Below, piece by piece: positions 1 through 5,370 of a stretch of DNA of 8,716 nt (within the stretch, counting starts at the first letter, position 1; every line of letters begins with the position of its first letter). Both the position numbers and the translations under genes were made by a program. Under the pieces are notes generated by a model that had not been told where the DNA came from, did not search any database, and was given only the letters and a program-made list of their open reading frames with translations. Location of the stretch: assembly GCA_002325645.1 (NCBI GenBank), contig DCSN01000245.1:61571-70286 (forward strand), given 5' to 3'. Source of the DNA: Pseudanabaena sp. UBA1465 (GTDB lineage Bacteria; Cyanobacteriota; Cyanobacteriia; Pseudanabaenales; Pseudanabaenaceae).

Positions 1-91
1 CCGCGCACGCCTAATTATTCATTGGGAAGGGAGTAAAAAGAGCTTAAAAAAGAGCTTTATGAGTTTTTTTGTGCGCGATTAGAAATGAACA

Positions 92-100
92 TGATAGTAT
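92..100 (+). promoter_or_regulatory. Possible extended -10 promoter
   Basis: The bases TGATAGTAT fit the extended -10 layout TGN-TANNNT, with TAGTAT as the hexamer at 95-100. I see no matching -35 box at normal spacing, which extended -10 promoters can tolerate. Transcription would begin near 107 and run through two stems to the intrinsic terminator at 334-357. It is assigned from sequence only and could be chance in an AT-rich region. Confidence 0.3.
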
Positions 101-218
101 AGACTCTAGTACTACTCGGAAATCAGTAAAAACGAAACATTAAATACACTCAGTAAGTCATACTTAGTACCTTTCTGTTTCGTGTTTCACCCCTAGTACA
201 CAATCTCCTAAAAGATGC

Positions 219-262
219 ACTCAAATATTACTTGTTGCATGTTTTACAGGTAATATTTGAGT
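219..262 (+). other. Perfect 13-bp inverted repeat (hairpin)
   Basis: Positions 219-231 (ACTCAAATATTAC) are exactly complementary to 250-262 (GTAATATTTGAGT), around an 18-nt loop. No T-run follows, so this is not an intrinsic terminator. It is the strongest internal stem of the candidate RNA at 107-358; a DNA operator is the other reading. Confidence 0.6.
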
Positions 263-333
263 TTATAGGCAGGTAGGGCATCGCAATTGTGATGTTTTTC
301 TTGATGTTTGGCTACAGATAAAAGCACTCAGAG

Positions 334-357
334 AGTGGGCGATCGTCCCACTTTTTT
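334..357 (+). terminator. Intrinsic terminator upstream of rimP
   Basis: The stem AGTGGG (334-339) pairs with CCCACT (347-352), and a six-T run covers 352-357, the classical intrinsic terminator form. It points in the + direction although no protein gene precedes it in the window, so it ends either a small RNA or a transcript entering from the left. It lies 137 nt before the rimP start. Confidence 0.7.
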
Positions 358-380
358 GTTTTTAAATGGGCTTTTCAACT

Positions 381-419
381 AGCTTTATAAATTTAGCTTT
401 ATAAATTTTTTATAAGCTT
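381..419. repeat. 14-bp tandem repeat plus inverted partial copy
   Basis: AGCTTTATAAATTT occurs twice back to back (381-394 and 395-408) and is followed by TTTATAAGCTT (409-419), an inverted copy with one base missing. The block is AT-rich and ends 75 nt before the rimP start, so it probably falls in the rimP promoter or leader. I could not place a confident -35/-10 pair in it. A protein-binding site, a curved or UP-like element, or replication slippage would all fit. Confidence 0.5.
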
Positions 420-494
420 GAGTCAAAATCCATAGCCTTAACCACGCTAATAGCGTCCTTAATTTAAGCTCACTAAGCTCACATTACAAATTCT

Positions 495-956
495 ATGAGT
501 CATCCTCTAATTCCGCAAATTTTTCAAATCTCTGAAGAAGTTGCCTCGCCCCTTGGGTTAGAGGTTGTCGATGTTGTGCTATACACCAATAAAAATCCTG
601 TGGTGTTGCGGGTCGATATTCGTAATCCCGAACAGGATACGGGGCTGGATGATTGTGAACGCATGAGCCGTGCGCTAGAGCCAACCCTTGATGAGACTGA
701 TTTAATTCCCTATGCCTATGTGTTAGAGGTTTCTAGCCCCGGTGCAGAACGTCAATTGCAAGGCGATCGCGAGTTTATAGCTTTCAAAGGTTTTATGGTG
801 ACAGTGAGTACGACGGTTCCCCATGACAACAAAAACAGTTGGACTGGGCATCTGGTATCCCGCGATGATACCCATGTAGCCCTCAGCATCAAGGGTCGAA
901 TTGCCAAAATCCCTCGTGAACTCATCGATCGCGTTGAACTAGCGCAAGCAGAATAA
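495..956 (+). CDS. rimP: Ribosome maturation factor RimP
   Basis: This 153-residue protein matches RimP, the cytoplasmic factor that assists 30S subunit assembly by binding near S12. The RimP signature LEVSSPGAERQL lies at residues 77-88, between the N-terminal alpha/beta domain (about 1-85) and the C-terminal SH3-like barrel (about 90-150, ending KIPRELIDRVELA). Length is normal for the family. The ATG at 495 gives the expected N-terminus although no Shine-Dalgarno sequence precedes it, which is common in cyanobacteria. It heads the conserved rimP-nusA-ylxR cluster, but the 249-nt gap to nusA is enlarged by a palindromic element at 1052-1155. A HIP1 site lies inside at 763-770. Confidence 0.95.
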   Translation: MSHPLIPQIFQISEEVASPLGLEVVDVVLYTNKNPVVLRVDIRNPEQDTGLDDCERMSRALEPTLDETDLIPYAYVLEVSSPGAERQLQGDREFIAFKGFMVTVSTTVPHDNKNSWTGHLVSRDDTHVALSIKGRIAKIPRELIDRVELAQAE

Positions 957-957
957 A

Positions 958-979
958 CACCTCGCAATCACCTCGCAAG
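958..979. repeat. Two tandem 11-nt units after rimP stop
   Basis: CACCTCGCAA occurs at 958-967 and again at 969-978, giving an 11-nt period immediately after the rimP stop codon. Two copies are too few to assign a role; slippage is the simplest explanation. Confidence 0.4.
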
Positions 980-1051
980 TTTTGGCAATTTTGGGGAAAG
1001 TTGGGATAAGTACTTAAAAGTTCACCTGTCCGCCAACTCTAGATTTAGAAA

Positions 1052-1155
1052 TAAGTACCTTGGCATACTTAAGATCCAGATCTAGAAGCTACAGCGCAGG
1101 TGCAGCCTGCGTCGTAGCTCCTAGGGTTTTATATTTAAGTATGCCAAAGTGCTTA
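1052..1155 (+). repeat. MITE-like palindromic element (copy E)
   Basis: This 104-bp element lies between rimP and nusA. Its ends, 1052-1072 and 1135-1155, are 21-nt inverted repeats with 19 Watson-Crick pairs, one G-T and one C-A. Inside, 1082-1124 forms a second hairpin (CTAGAAGCTAC against GTAGCTCCTAG, plus CGCAGG/CCTGCG). Next to it is the block TAGGGTTTTATATTTAA (1122-1138), repeated exactly in reverse orientation at 5950-5966. No open frame and no clear target-site duplication are visible. If rimP and nusA are cotranscribed, the element would form a long hairpin in the leader of nusA. A non-autonomous transposable or REP-like origin is inference. Confidence 0.7.
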
Positions 1156-1205
1156 CCGAAAATAGAATTAAAAAATTAAAAACAGAATAAACAGCGAGAA
1201 AATTT

Positions 1206-2447
1206 ATGTCATTGTTGAATTTACCCGGTTTGGGACAAATGGTCGAAGTGATTAGCAAAGAGCGTAATCTTCCCAAACATGCCGTCCAAAATGCCCTGCG
1301 AGAAGCTCTACTCAAAGGATATGAGCGCTTCCGTAAGACTTACCGTTCTGAAGGAATTAACTTTGAAGAAGAGTACTTTAATAACTTTGATGTGGAACTA
1401 GACCTCGAAAGCGAAGGATTTCGAGTTTTAGCTACAAAAATGATTGTTGATCAAGTTAGTGATGCCGATCATGAAATTGGCTTATTAGAGGTGCGAGAAG
1501 TGGCTCCCGAAGCCCAAGCAGGTGGTACTGTGGTGGTTGATGTCACCCCTGAACAGGGAGACTTCGGACGGATGGCGGCGATCCAAACGAAGCAAGTCTT
1601 AGCTCAAAAACTTAGGGATCAACAACGCAAAATCATCCAAGAAGAGTTTCAGGATGTCGAAGGTACGGTTTTGCAAGGTCGCGTACTTCGCTTTGAGAAT
1701 ACCTCGGTGATCGTTTCTGTCAGTAGTGGATTTGGGCAGCCTGAAGTTGAAGCCGAACTCCCCAAGCGCGAGCAGCTTGCTGGGGAAAGACCCTATCGCC
1801 CCAATATGACCCTTAAGGTTTATCTCAAAAAAGTTTTTGAAGGTTCACGACGGGGACCACAGTTACTAGTTTCGCGAGCAGATGCAGGCTTAGTGGTCTA
1901 TCTATTTGCCAATGAAGTACCTGAAATTGAAGAAGAAATTGTCAGGATTGTGGCTGTGGCTAGGGAAGCAAATCCACCCTCGTCTGCGGTGGGTCCTCGT
2001 ACCAAAATTGCGGTAGATACCCTTGAGCGCGATGTCGATCCTGTTGGTGCTTGCATTGGGGCAAGGGGCGCAAGAATCCAAGCTGTGGTCGCTGAGTTAC
2101 GCGGCGAAAAAATTGATGTGATCCGATGGTCTCCCGATCCTTCGACCTATATTGCCAATTCCCTCAGCCCAGCCAGAATTCAGGAAGTGCGTTTAATTAA
2201 TGCCAATGAGCGCATTGCCCATGTACTAGTGCCTGAAGATCAGTTAAGTTTGGCGATCGGTAAGGAAGGGCAAAATGTCCGCTTGGCGGCGCGGTTAACT
2301 GGCTGGAAAATTGATATCAAAAACTCGGCGAAGTACGATTACGCAGAGGAAGATCGTAAGATTCAAGAAAGTACTGCAAAGTTTGCCAATTACCTCGGAC
2401 AATCTGAACAGGATGATGAAAATGAATACGGAGATGAGCAAAAATAG
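1206..2447 (+). CDS. nusA: Transcription termination/antitermination factor NusA
   Basis: NusA binds RNA polymerase and nascent RNA and modulates pausing, termination and antitermination. This 413-residue protein shows the standard order: an N-terminal polymerase-binding domain (about 1-140), an S1 domain (about 150-222), KH1 with the IGARG loop at 284-288 (followed by VVAELRGEKIDVIRW), and KH2 with GKEG at 352-355 in LAIGKEGQNVRLAARL. It ends in a short acidic tail (about 380-413) and lacks the C-terminal acidic repeats of E. coli NusA, so it is of the shorter form usual in cyanobacteria. The ATG at 1206 matches the usual MSLLNLPGL start; GAG at 1196 is only a weak ribosome-binding site. ylxR follows after 12 nt, which implies cotranscription. 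Confidence 0.96.
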   Translation: MSLLNLPGLGQMVEVISKERNLPKHAVQNALREALLKGYERFRKTYRSEGINFEEEYFNNFDVELDLESEGFRVLATKMIVDQVSDADHEIGLLEVREVAPEAQAGGTVVVDVTPEQGDFGRMAAIQTKQVLAQKLRDQQRKIIQEEFQDVEGTVLQGRVLRFENTSVIVSVSSGFGQPEVEAELPKREQLAGERPYRPNMTLKVYLKKVFEGSRRGPQLLVSRADAGLVVYLFANEVPEIEEEIVRIVAVAREANPPSSAVGPRTKIAVDTLERDVDPVGACIGARGARIQAVVAELRGEKIDVIRWSPDPSTYIANSLSPARIQEVRLINANERIAHVLVPEDQLSLAIGKEGQNVRLAARLTGWKIDIKNSAKYDYAEEDRKIQESTAKFANYLGQSEQDDENEYGDEQK

Positions 2448-2450
2448 GAG
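2446..2450 (+). promoter_or_regulatory. Shine-Dalgarno of ylxR overlapping the nusA stop
   Basis: AGGAG at 2446-2450 overlaps the nusA TAG stop (2445-2447) and lies 9 nt before the TTG at 2460. It is the clearest ribosome-binding site in the window and supports TTG as the ylxR start. It also suggests translational coupling between the two genes. Confidence 0.7.
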
Positions 2451-2459
2451 TGAACCAGC

Positions 2460-2744
2460 TTGGCTTTAAAGCTACACCGTCGTTGTGTTAGTTGCCAATG
2501 TATCGCCATGCGAGATGATTTTTGGCGGGTGGTGCGTGTACCGATCGCTAACAGTCATCAGATTCTGGGCGATTCTAATACTAAGCAATTTCAAATTCAA
2601 CTTGATGATGGCATGGGACGATCGGCTTATTTGTGCAAAAAACTCGATTGTTTGCAACTAGCCCAAAAGAAAAACCGCTTAGGGCGATCGCTGCGTACTC
2701 CTATTCCACCTGAGATTTTTGATATTCTCAAAGCGCGGCTATAA
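2460..2744 (+). CDS. ylxR: YlxR/RnpM family RNA-binding protein (DUF448)
   Basis: This 94-residue basic protein has the YlxR family signature: RRCVSC at 7-12, LDDGMGRSAYLC at 48-59, a further Cys at 64, and AQKKNRLGRSL at 68-78. In Bacillus subtilis the family member, renamed RnpM, has been reported to bind RNase P RNA and modulate its activity; whether this holds in cyanobacteria is not shown here. Translation probably begins at a TTG (2460), supported by AGGAG 9 nt upstream; the next in-frame Met is residue 17, past the conserved CxxC. It follows nusA closely as in many bacteria. infB, the usual next gene, is absent and a long hairpin repeat followed by galE takes its place. Confidence 0.92.
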   Translation: MALKLHRRCVSCQCIAMRDDFWRVVRVPIANSHQILGDSNTKQFQIQLDDGMGRSAYLCKKLDCLQLAQKKNRLGRSLRTPIPPEIFDILKARL

Positions 2745-2750
2745 GCAGTA

Positions 2751-2841
2751 CCAAGGAATTTTTGAAAGCGCGGCGGAGCCGCGCTTTCAAAAACTCCTTG
2801 GGGGTTTTAATTTAGCTCAAAGCGCTGTATGTAATAGATAT
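2751..2841 (+). repeat. Hairpin-plus-tail intergenic repeat (copy A)
   Basis: Positions 2751-2801 form a stem of 24 positions with a single A-C mismatch, capped by GCGGAGC at 2773-2779. It is followed by GGGTTTTAA and a 26-nt tail (2802-2827) that matches the tails at 4343-4368 and 5423-5448 at about 21 of 26 positions. The tail continues into TATGTAATAGATAT (2828-2841), matching the sequence just before rnpB with three transitions. It begins 6 nt after the ylxR stop, so the hairpin probably also terminates the rimP-nusA-ylxR transcript, although no pure T-run follows. Confidence 0.7.
2830..2835 (+). promoter_or_regulatory. Possible galE -10 box inside repeat tail
   Basis: TGTAAT lies in the part of the repeat tail aligned with the rnpB -10 box (CATAAT, 5454-5459). 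It would start transcription near 2842, giving a leader of about 32 nt for galE. No -35 box is evident, and the assignment rests on the alignment with rnpB. Confidence 0.35.
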
Positions 2842-2873
2842 TAGCTAAAACCAAATAAAACTAAATCATAGTT

Positions 2874-3863
2874 ATGCCTAAGCCAACAATTTTAGTTACA
2901 GGTGGAGCAGGTTATATCGGCTCCCATACTGTTAAAGCTCTGCAACAGGTGGGATACAAAATCGTAATTTTAGATAACCTTGTATATGGTCATCGAGATA
3001 TTGCAGAAATCTTGGGTGTTGAATTGATTATTGGCGATACTAACGATCGCGCTTTATTAGATCAATTATTTAGCGATCACCAAATTACGGCGGTGATGCA
3101 CTTTGCCGCCTATGCCTATGTCGGCGAGTCGGTAACTCAACCCGATAAGTACTACCGCAATAATGTCGTTGGTACTTTGTCTTTGCTAGAGGCGATGGTG
3201 GCAGCAAATATTAAAAACTTCGTTTTTTCTTCGACCTGTGCCACCTACGGCGTACCGCAGCAAATCCCTATTACTGAAGATCATCCCCAAGCACCGATCA
3301 ATCCCTATGGGGCAACTAAGCTGATGGTTGAGCGGATTTTGCAGGATTTTGATGTTGCCTATGGATTGAAGTCAGTAATCTTTAGATATTTCAATGCCGC
3401 AGGAGCCGATCCTGAGGGCGCGATCGGTGAGGATCATCAGCCTGAAACCCATTTAATTCCTTTAGTTTTACAAACGGCTCTGGGTAAACGTGAGGCAATC
3501 ACGGTTTATGGCACTGATTACCCGACCGCCGATGGTACTTGTATCCGTGACTATATCCATGTGAATGATCTTGCTGATGCCCATGTGTTGGGCTTGCAAT
3601 ATCTACTTGAGGGTAATCAGAGCGAAATTTTCAACCTCGGTAATGGTAATGGCTTCTCGGTTAAGGAAGTGATTGATGCGGCTAAGCGGATTACTGGTAA
3701 GCCGATTAATGTAATATTTGGCGATCGCCGCGCAGGAGATCCACCCGCTTTAGTGGGCAGTGCCGCCAAAGCTCAAAGCATCTTGGATTGGCAACCTAAA
3801 TATGCTGATATTAATCTCATTTTGCAGCACGCATGGCAATGGCATCAAAAACGCCATGCCTAA
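2874..3863 (+). CDS. galE: UDP-glucose 4-epimerase GalE
   Basis: GalE interconverts UDP-glucose and UDP-galactose with bound NAD, supplying galactose for galactolipids, lipopolysaccharide and exopolysaccharide. The 329-residue protein is an extended short-chain dehydrogenase/reductase. It has the NAD-binding GGAGYIGS at 10-17, the catalytic Thr at 121 in SSTCATYG, and the catalytic pair Tyr145/Lys149 in PYGATK. The epimerase motifs RYFNAAGADP (171-180), CIRDYIHVNDLADAH (223-237) and the RRAGDP UDP-binding segment (285-290) are also present, and the length is normal. The ATG at 2874 places the Rossmann glycine motif correctly; no Shine-Dalgarno is seen. It is probably a separate transcription unit from ylxR because a strong hairpin lies between, and it converges on the next gene. 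Confidence 0.95.
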   Translation: MPKPTILVTGGAGYIGSHTVKALQQVGYKIVILDNLVYGHRDIAEILGVELIIGDTNDRALLDQLFSDHQITAVMHFAAYAYVGESVTQPDKYYRNNVVGTLSLLEAMVAANIKNFVFSSTCATYGVPQQIPITEDHPQAPINPYGATKLMVERILQDFDVAYGLKSVIFRYFNAAGADPEGAIGEDHQPETHLIPLVLQTALGKREAITVYGTDYPTADGTCIRDYIHVNDLADAHVLGLQYLLEGNQSEIFNLGNGNGFSVKEVIDAAKRITGKPINVIFGDRRAGDPPALVGSAAKAQSILDWQPKYADINLILQHAWQWHQKRHA

Positions 3864-3880
3864 GCAAGGCTGGCAAACCC

Positions 3881-3927
3881 AGCAAAATTTTAAAAGCTCG
3901 GCGAAGCCGCGCTTTTAAAATTTTGCT
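3881..3927. terminator. Shared hairpin between convergent galE and PCD genes (copy B)
   Basis: The arms 3881-3897 and 3911-3927 are perfect complements (17 bp). One T-C mismatch follows, then CGGC-GAA-GCCG, capped by GCGAAGC at 3901-3907. It begins 17 nt after the galE stop and its right arm overlaps the stop codon of the minus-strand gene (3926-3928), so it can terminate both convergent transcripts. T-runs lie in the stem (TTTT on both strands) rather than after it. It lacks the conserved 26-nt tail. Confidence 0.65.
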
Positions 3928-4210
3928 ATGACAGTTTGTCAATTTTTTGGGCGAGATCAAAATCGAGGGCGCTGATGCCACCAGCATCATGGGTGGTCAA
4001 ATCGATTCTGACTTTGTTGTAAACATTAAAAAGTTCAGGATGATGCCCCATCTTTTCAGCAACGATCGCCACCTTGCTAATGAAGCCAAAGGCATCGACA
4101 AAATTGCTAAATTTAAAGTTTTTTTGCAACTTTTGATCAACAACTGCCCAACCCGCTAGTTGGGCGATCGCGGAAGAAATCTCGACTTCGGATAATTTTT
4201 GAATAGCCAT
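3926..4210 (-). CDS. Pterin-4a-carbinolamine dehydratase (PCD/DCoH, PhhB-like)
   Basis: The enzyme dehydrates 4a-hydroxytetrahydropterin during recycling of reduced pterin cofactors. The 94-residue protein is full length. It carries the family core EKMGHHPELFNVYNKV (52-67) and LTTHDAGGISALDFDLAQKID (71-91), with the active-site histidines H56, H57 and H74 and the conserved Trp21. The start ATG at 4208-4210 gives the expected short N-terminal helix. A possible -10 box lies upstream on the minus strand at 4235-4240. The gene converges with galE and shares the hairpin at 3881-3927. Some cyanobacterial relatives assist carboxysome/Rubisco assembly, but the intact histidine set here favours a genuine dehydratase. 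Confidence 0.93.
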   Translation of the reverse strand: MAIQKLSEVEISSAIAQLAGWAVVDQKLQKNFKFSNFVDAFGFISKVAIVAEKMGHHPELFNVYNKVRIDLTTHDAGGISALDFDLAQKIDKLS

Positions 4211-4234
4211 AAGGTTTCACAAAATATGGTTTTC

Positions 4235-4240
4235 ACTATA
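4235..4240 (-). promoter_or_regulatory. Possible -10 box for PCD gene
   Basis: Read on the minus strand this is TATAGT, five of six matches to the -10 consensus. Transcription would start near 4228, giving an 18-nt leader. The -35 region at 17-nt spacing (TTCTTG) is poor. Confidence 0.35.
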
Positions 4241-4258
4241 TTCACACACAAACCAAAC

Positions 4259-4291
4259 AAGAAGGGGATGCGCGAAGCGCATTTCCCTCTT
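4259..4291. repeat. Short GCGAAGC-capped hairpin
   Basis: The arms 4259-4273 and 4277-4291 pair over 15 positions, with two G-T pairs and one A-C mismatch, around the trinucleotide GAA; the tip is GCGAAGC (4272-4278). It lies directly upstream of the PCD promoter region and two bases before the next hairpin. It resembles the capped hairpins at 2751, 3881 and 8672 but has no tail of its own. Confidence 0.55.
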
Positions 4292-4293
4292 AC

Positions 4294-4370
4294 CAAAATA
4301 TTGTTAAAAGCGGCGCTAAACGCCGTTTTTAACAATATTTTGAGGTTTTAAGTAAGCGCAAAGCTCTGTA
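4294..4370 (+). repeat. Hairpin-plus-tail intergenic repeat (copy C)
   Basis: The arms 4294-4315 and 4321-4342 pair over 22 positions (16 bp, one G-T, then CGGCG/CGCCG) around CTAAA. The conserved tail runs 4343-4368 (AGGTTTTAA, then AGCGCAAAGCTCTG) and matches copy A at 21 of 26 positions. It lies between two minus-strand genes with its tail pointing to the 3' end of the SpoIID gene, so it cannot serve as that gene's promoter. The region after the tail does not match the TAYRTAATAGRTAT block of copies A and D. Confidence 0.7.
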
Positions 4371-4380
4371 TTTTAGTTAC

Positions 4381-4419
4381 AAGAAATAAAGGAGGTACTA
4401 AGTACCTCCTTTATTTCTT
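4381..4419. terminator. Perfect 19-bp palindromic terminator after SpoIID gene
   Basis: Positions 4381-4399 and 4401-4419 are exact reverse complements around a single A. The core GGAGGTACT/AGTACCTCC is followed on each strand by TTTATTTCTT, so it works as an intrinsic terminator in either direction. It overlaps the stop codon of the minus-strand SpoIID-like gene (4418-4420), which it most probably terminates. Confidence 0.75.
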
Positions 4420-5227
4420 ATGGTTTGATCGGTGCGTCGCGATACCACCAAGCTAAAATTTGCACCCAATTCCAGCCCCGTTGAGCCATTTGTTGAGTCA
4501 TTTCTTGATCGAGATGCTGACCATCGGAGACGGGCATATAGCCACCACCCCAGCTAATCCAATTGCGGGGTAAACGGGCGCGATAGTAGCCTTTAAACCC
4601 AGGACGGAGCATATAACCTGCGGTGGAGGCAACCGCCTGATCACTACGACTATTGATTAGGGGGATGGCTTGCCCTGTTTGCGAATCATAGCGGTAAAAA
4701 CCTTTGTATACCTGATCGCGAGTGTCACTAACTAGATCGTAGGGAGCCTCACCCCATTTGCGCTGTCTTTGGGTATTGACCGCATAGCTACGAGCCGCCA
4801 CAGCCTGCGCCATAAGTGCATCCATATGCCAGCTTGCGGGCATTTCGCTCGGTACAACGCTACGCAGATATTCCTCAAGGGACAGCACATTTACAGCGAT
4901 CGCTTTTTTATTCCAAGCGCGTAATTCAATTTCACCTGGGTAAAGAGTATTGCCAACTTGGGTTAAGCCATTGTTACTAGGTGTAATGCGATAAGCAGAG
5001 GTTAGAGGTAAGGTATACCACTGACCAGGATCAAGACGACGGCTAGACTGACCTGAAATTTGTAAGGTTGCAGGCTGGGTCACAGCGACAGACATCTTAG
5101 AGCTAGATTCTTCTTTTACCAAAACCCTTAAGAAACTGGCTGCTGCGGCTTGAGATACTCCAGCAACCAGTACCAAGATCAAGGATAAAAATAGCGTATA
5201 CATCCCTTTGGAGAAGTGTTTCATCAT
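4418..5227 (-). CDS. SpoIID/LytB-domain protein, exported peptidoglycan-acting
   Basis: The 269-residue protein has an N-terminal signal peptide (hydrophobic 11-25, AxA-type site near 26-31). The SpoIID core is NVLSLEEYLRSVVPSEMP at 113-130 followed by the segment to AVAARSYAVN at 142-151; E128 corresponds to the catalytic Glu of SpoIID lytic transglycosylases. SDTRDQVYKG (167-176) and the C-terminal GWNWVQILAWWY (251-262) also fit the family. Cyanobacterial members probably act on septal or cell-wall peptidoglycan after export, since these bacteria do not sporulate. It is compact: the usual Ser/Cys-Gly-Gly and GHGxGMSQ segments are reduced to WGGGY and a diverged GQHLDQEMTQQ. Translation may start at either of two adjacent ATGs (5227 or 5224). 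It is transcribed divergently from rnpB. Confidence 0.88.
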   Translation of the reverse strand: MMKHFSKGMYTLFLSLILVLVAGVSQAAAASFLRVLVKEESSSKMSVAVTQPATLQISGQSSRRLDPGQWYTLPLTSAYRITPSNNGLTQVGNTLYPGEIELRAWNKKAIAVNVLSLEEYLRSVVPSEMPASWHMDALMAQAVAARSYAVNTQRQRKWGEAPYDLVSDTRDQVYKGFYRYDSQTGQAIPLINSRSDQAVASTAGYMLRPGFKGYYRARLPRNWISWGGGYMPVSDGQHLDQEMTQQMAQRGWNWVQILAWWYRDAPIKP

Positions 5228-5370
5228 TTAGTTAGTCACTCACACCTATGAGCCAAGAATGTAGAAAATATTTAATCCATCATGAGACATTTAGGTTTTG
5301 CCTCGAATAATCAGATAGTTTAGCAAAACAATCCTATTTTGATAAACATTATTTTGACTTTTATAGTCCT

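Larger units (their letters stand above)
107..358 (+). ncRNA. Candidate structured small RNA or rimP-operon leader
   Basis: This stretch has no convincing reading frame but holds three ordered stems: ACGAAACA at 132-139 pairing with 176-183 around a small inner hairpin (AGTAAGT-CAT-ACTTAGT), a perfect 13-bp stem at 219-231/250-262 with an 18-nt loop, and an intrinsic terminator at 334-357. With the extended -10-like site at 92-100 this makes a plausible transcription unit of about 250 nt. It does not show the hallmarks of tmRNA, the SRP RNA tetraloop or Yfr1, and I could not recognise 6S RNA. An alternative is a terminated (attenuated) leader of rimP-nusA-ylxR, or the 3' UTR of a gene left of the window. 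Confidence 0.35.

Noticed and set aside
2..77. CGCGCAC (2-8) and GTGCGCG (71-77) inverted repeat at the left edge
   Set aside because: Only 7 bp over a 62-nt loop at the window boundary; it may be part of another hairpin, but without the left flank it cannot be classified.
107..358. Identification of the upstream structured region as 6S RNA, tmRNA, SRP RNA or Yfr1
   Set aside because: No tag-peptide/tRNA-like ends, SRP tetraloop helix or Yfr1 core motif was seen, and no clear 6S-type closing stem with central bulge; left unnamed.
1121..1315. Minus-strand open frame spanning the rimP-nusA gap
   Set aside because: It runs through the palindromic element and antisense to the well-supported nusA start; its hydrophobic sequence is low-complexity AT-rich translation.
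3947..4159. Open frame of 70 codons on the plus strand
   Set aside because: It is antisense to the PCD gene, whose full set of family motifs is on the other strand.
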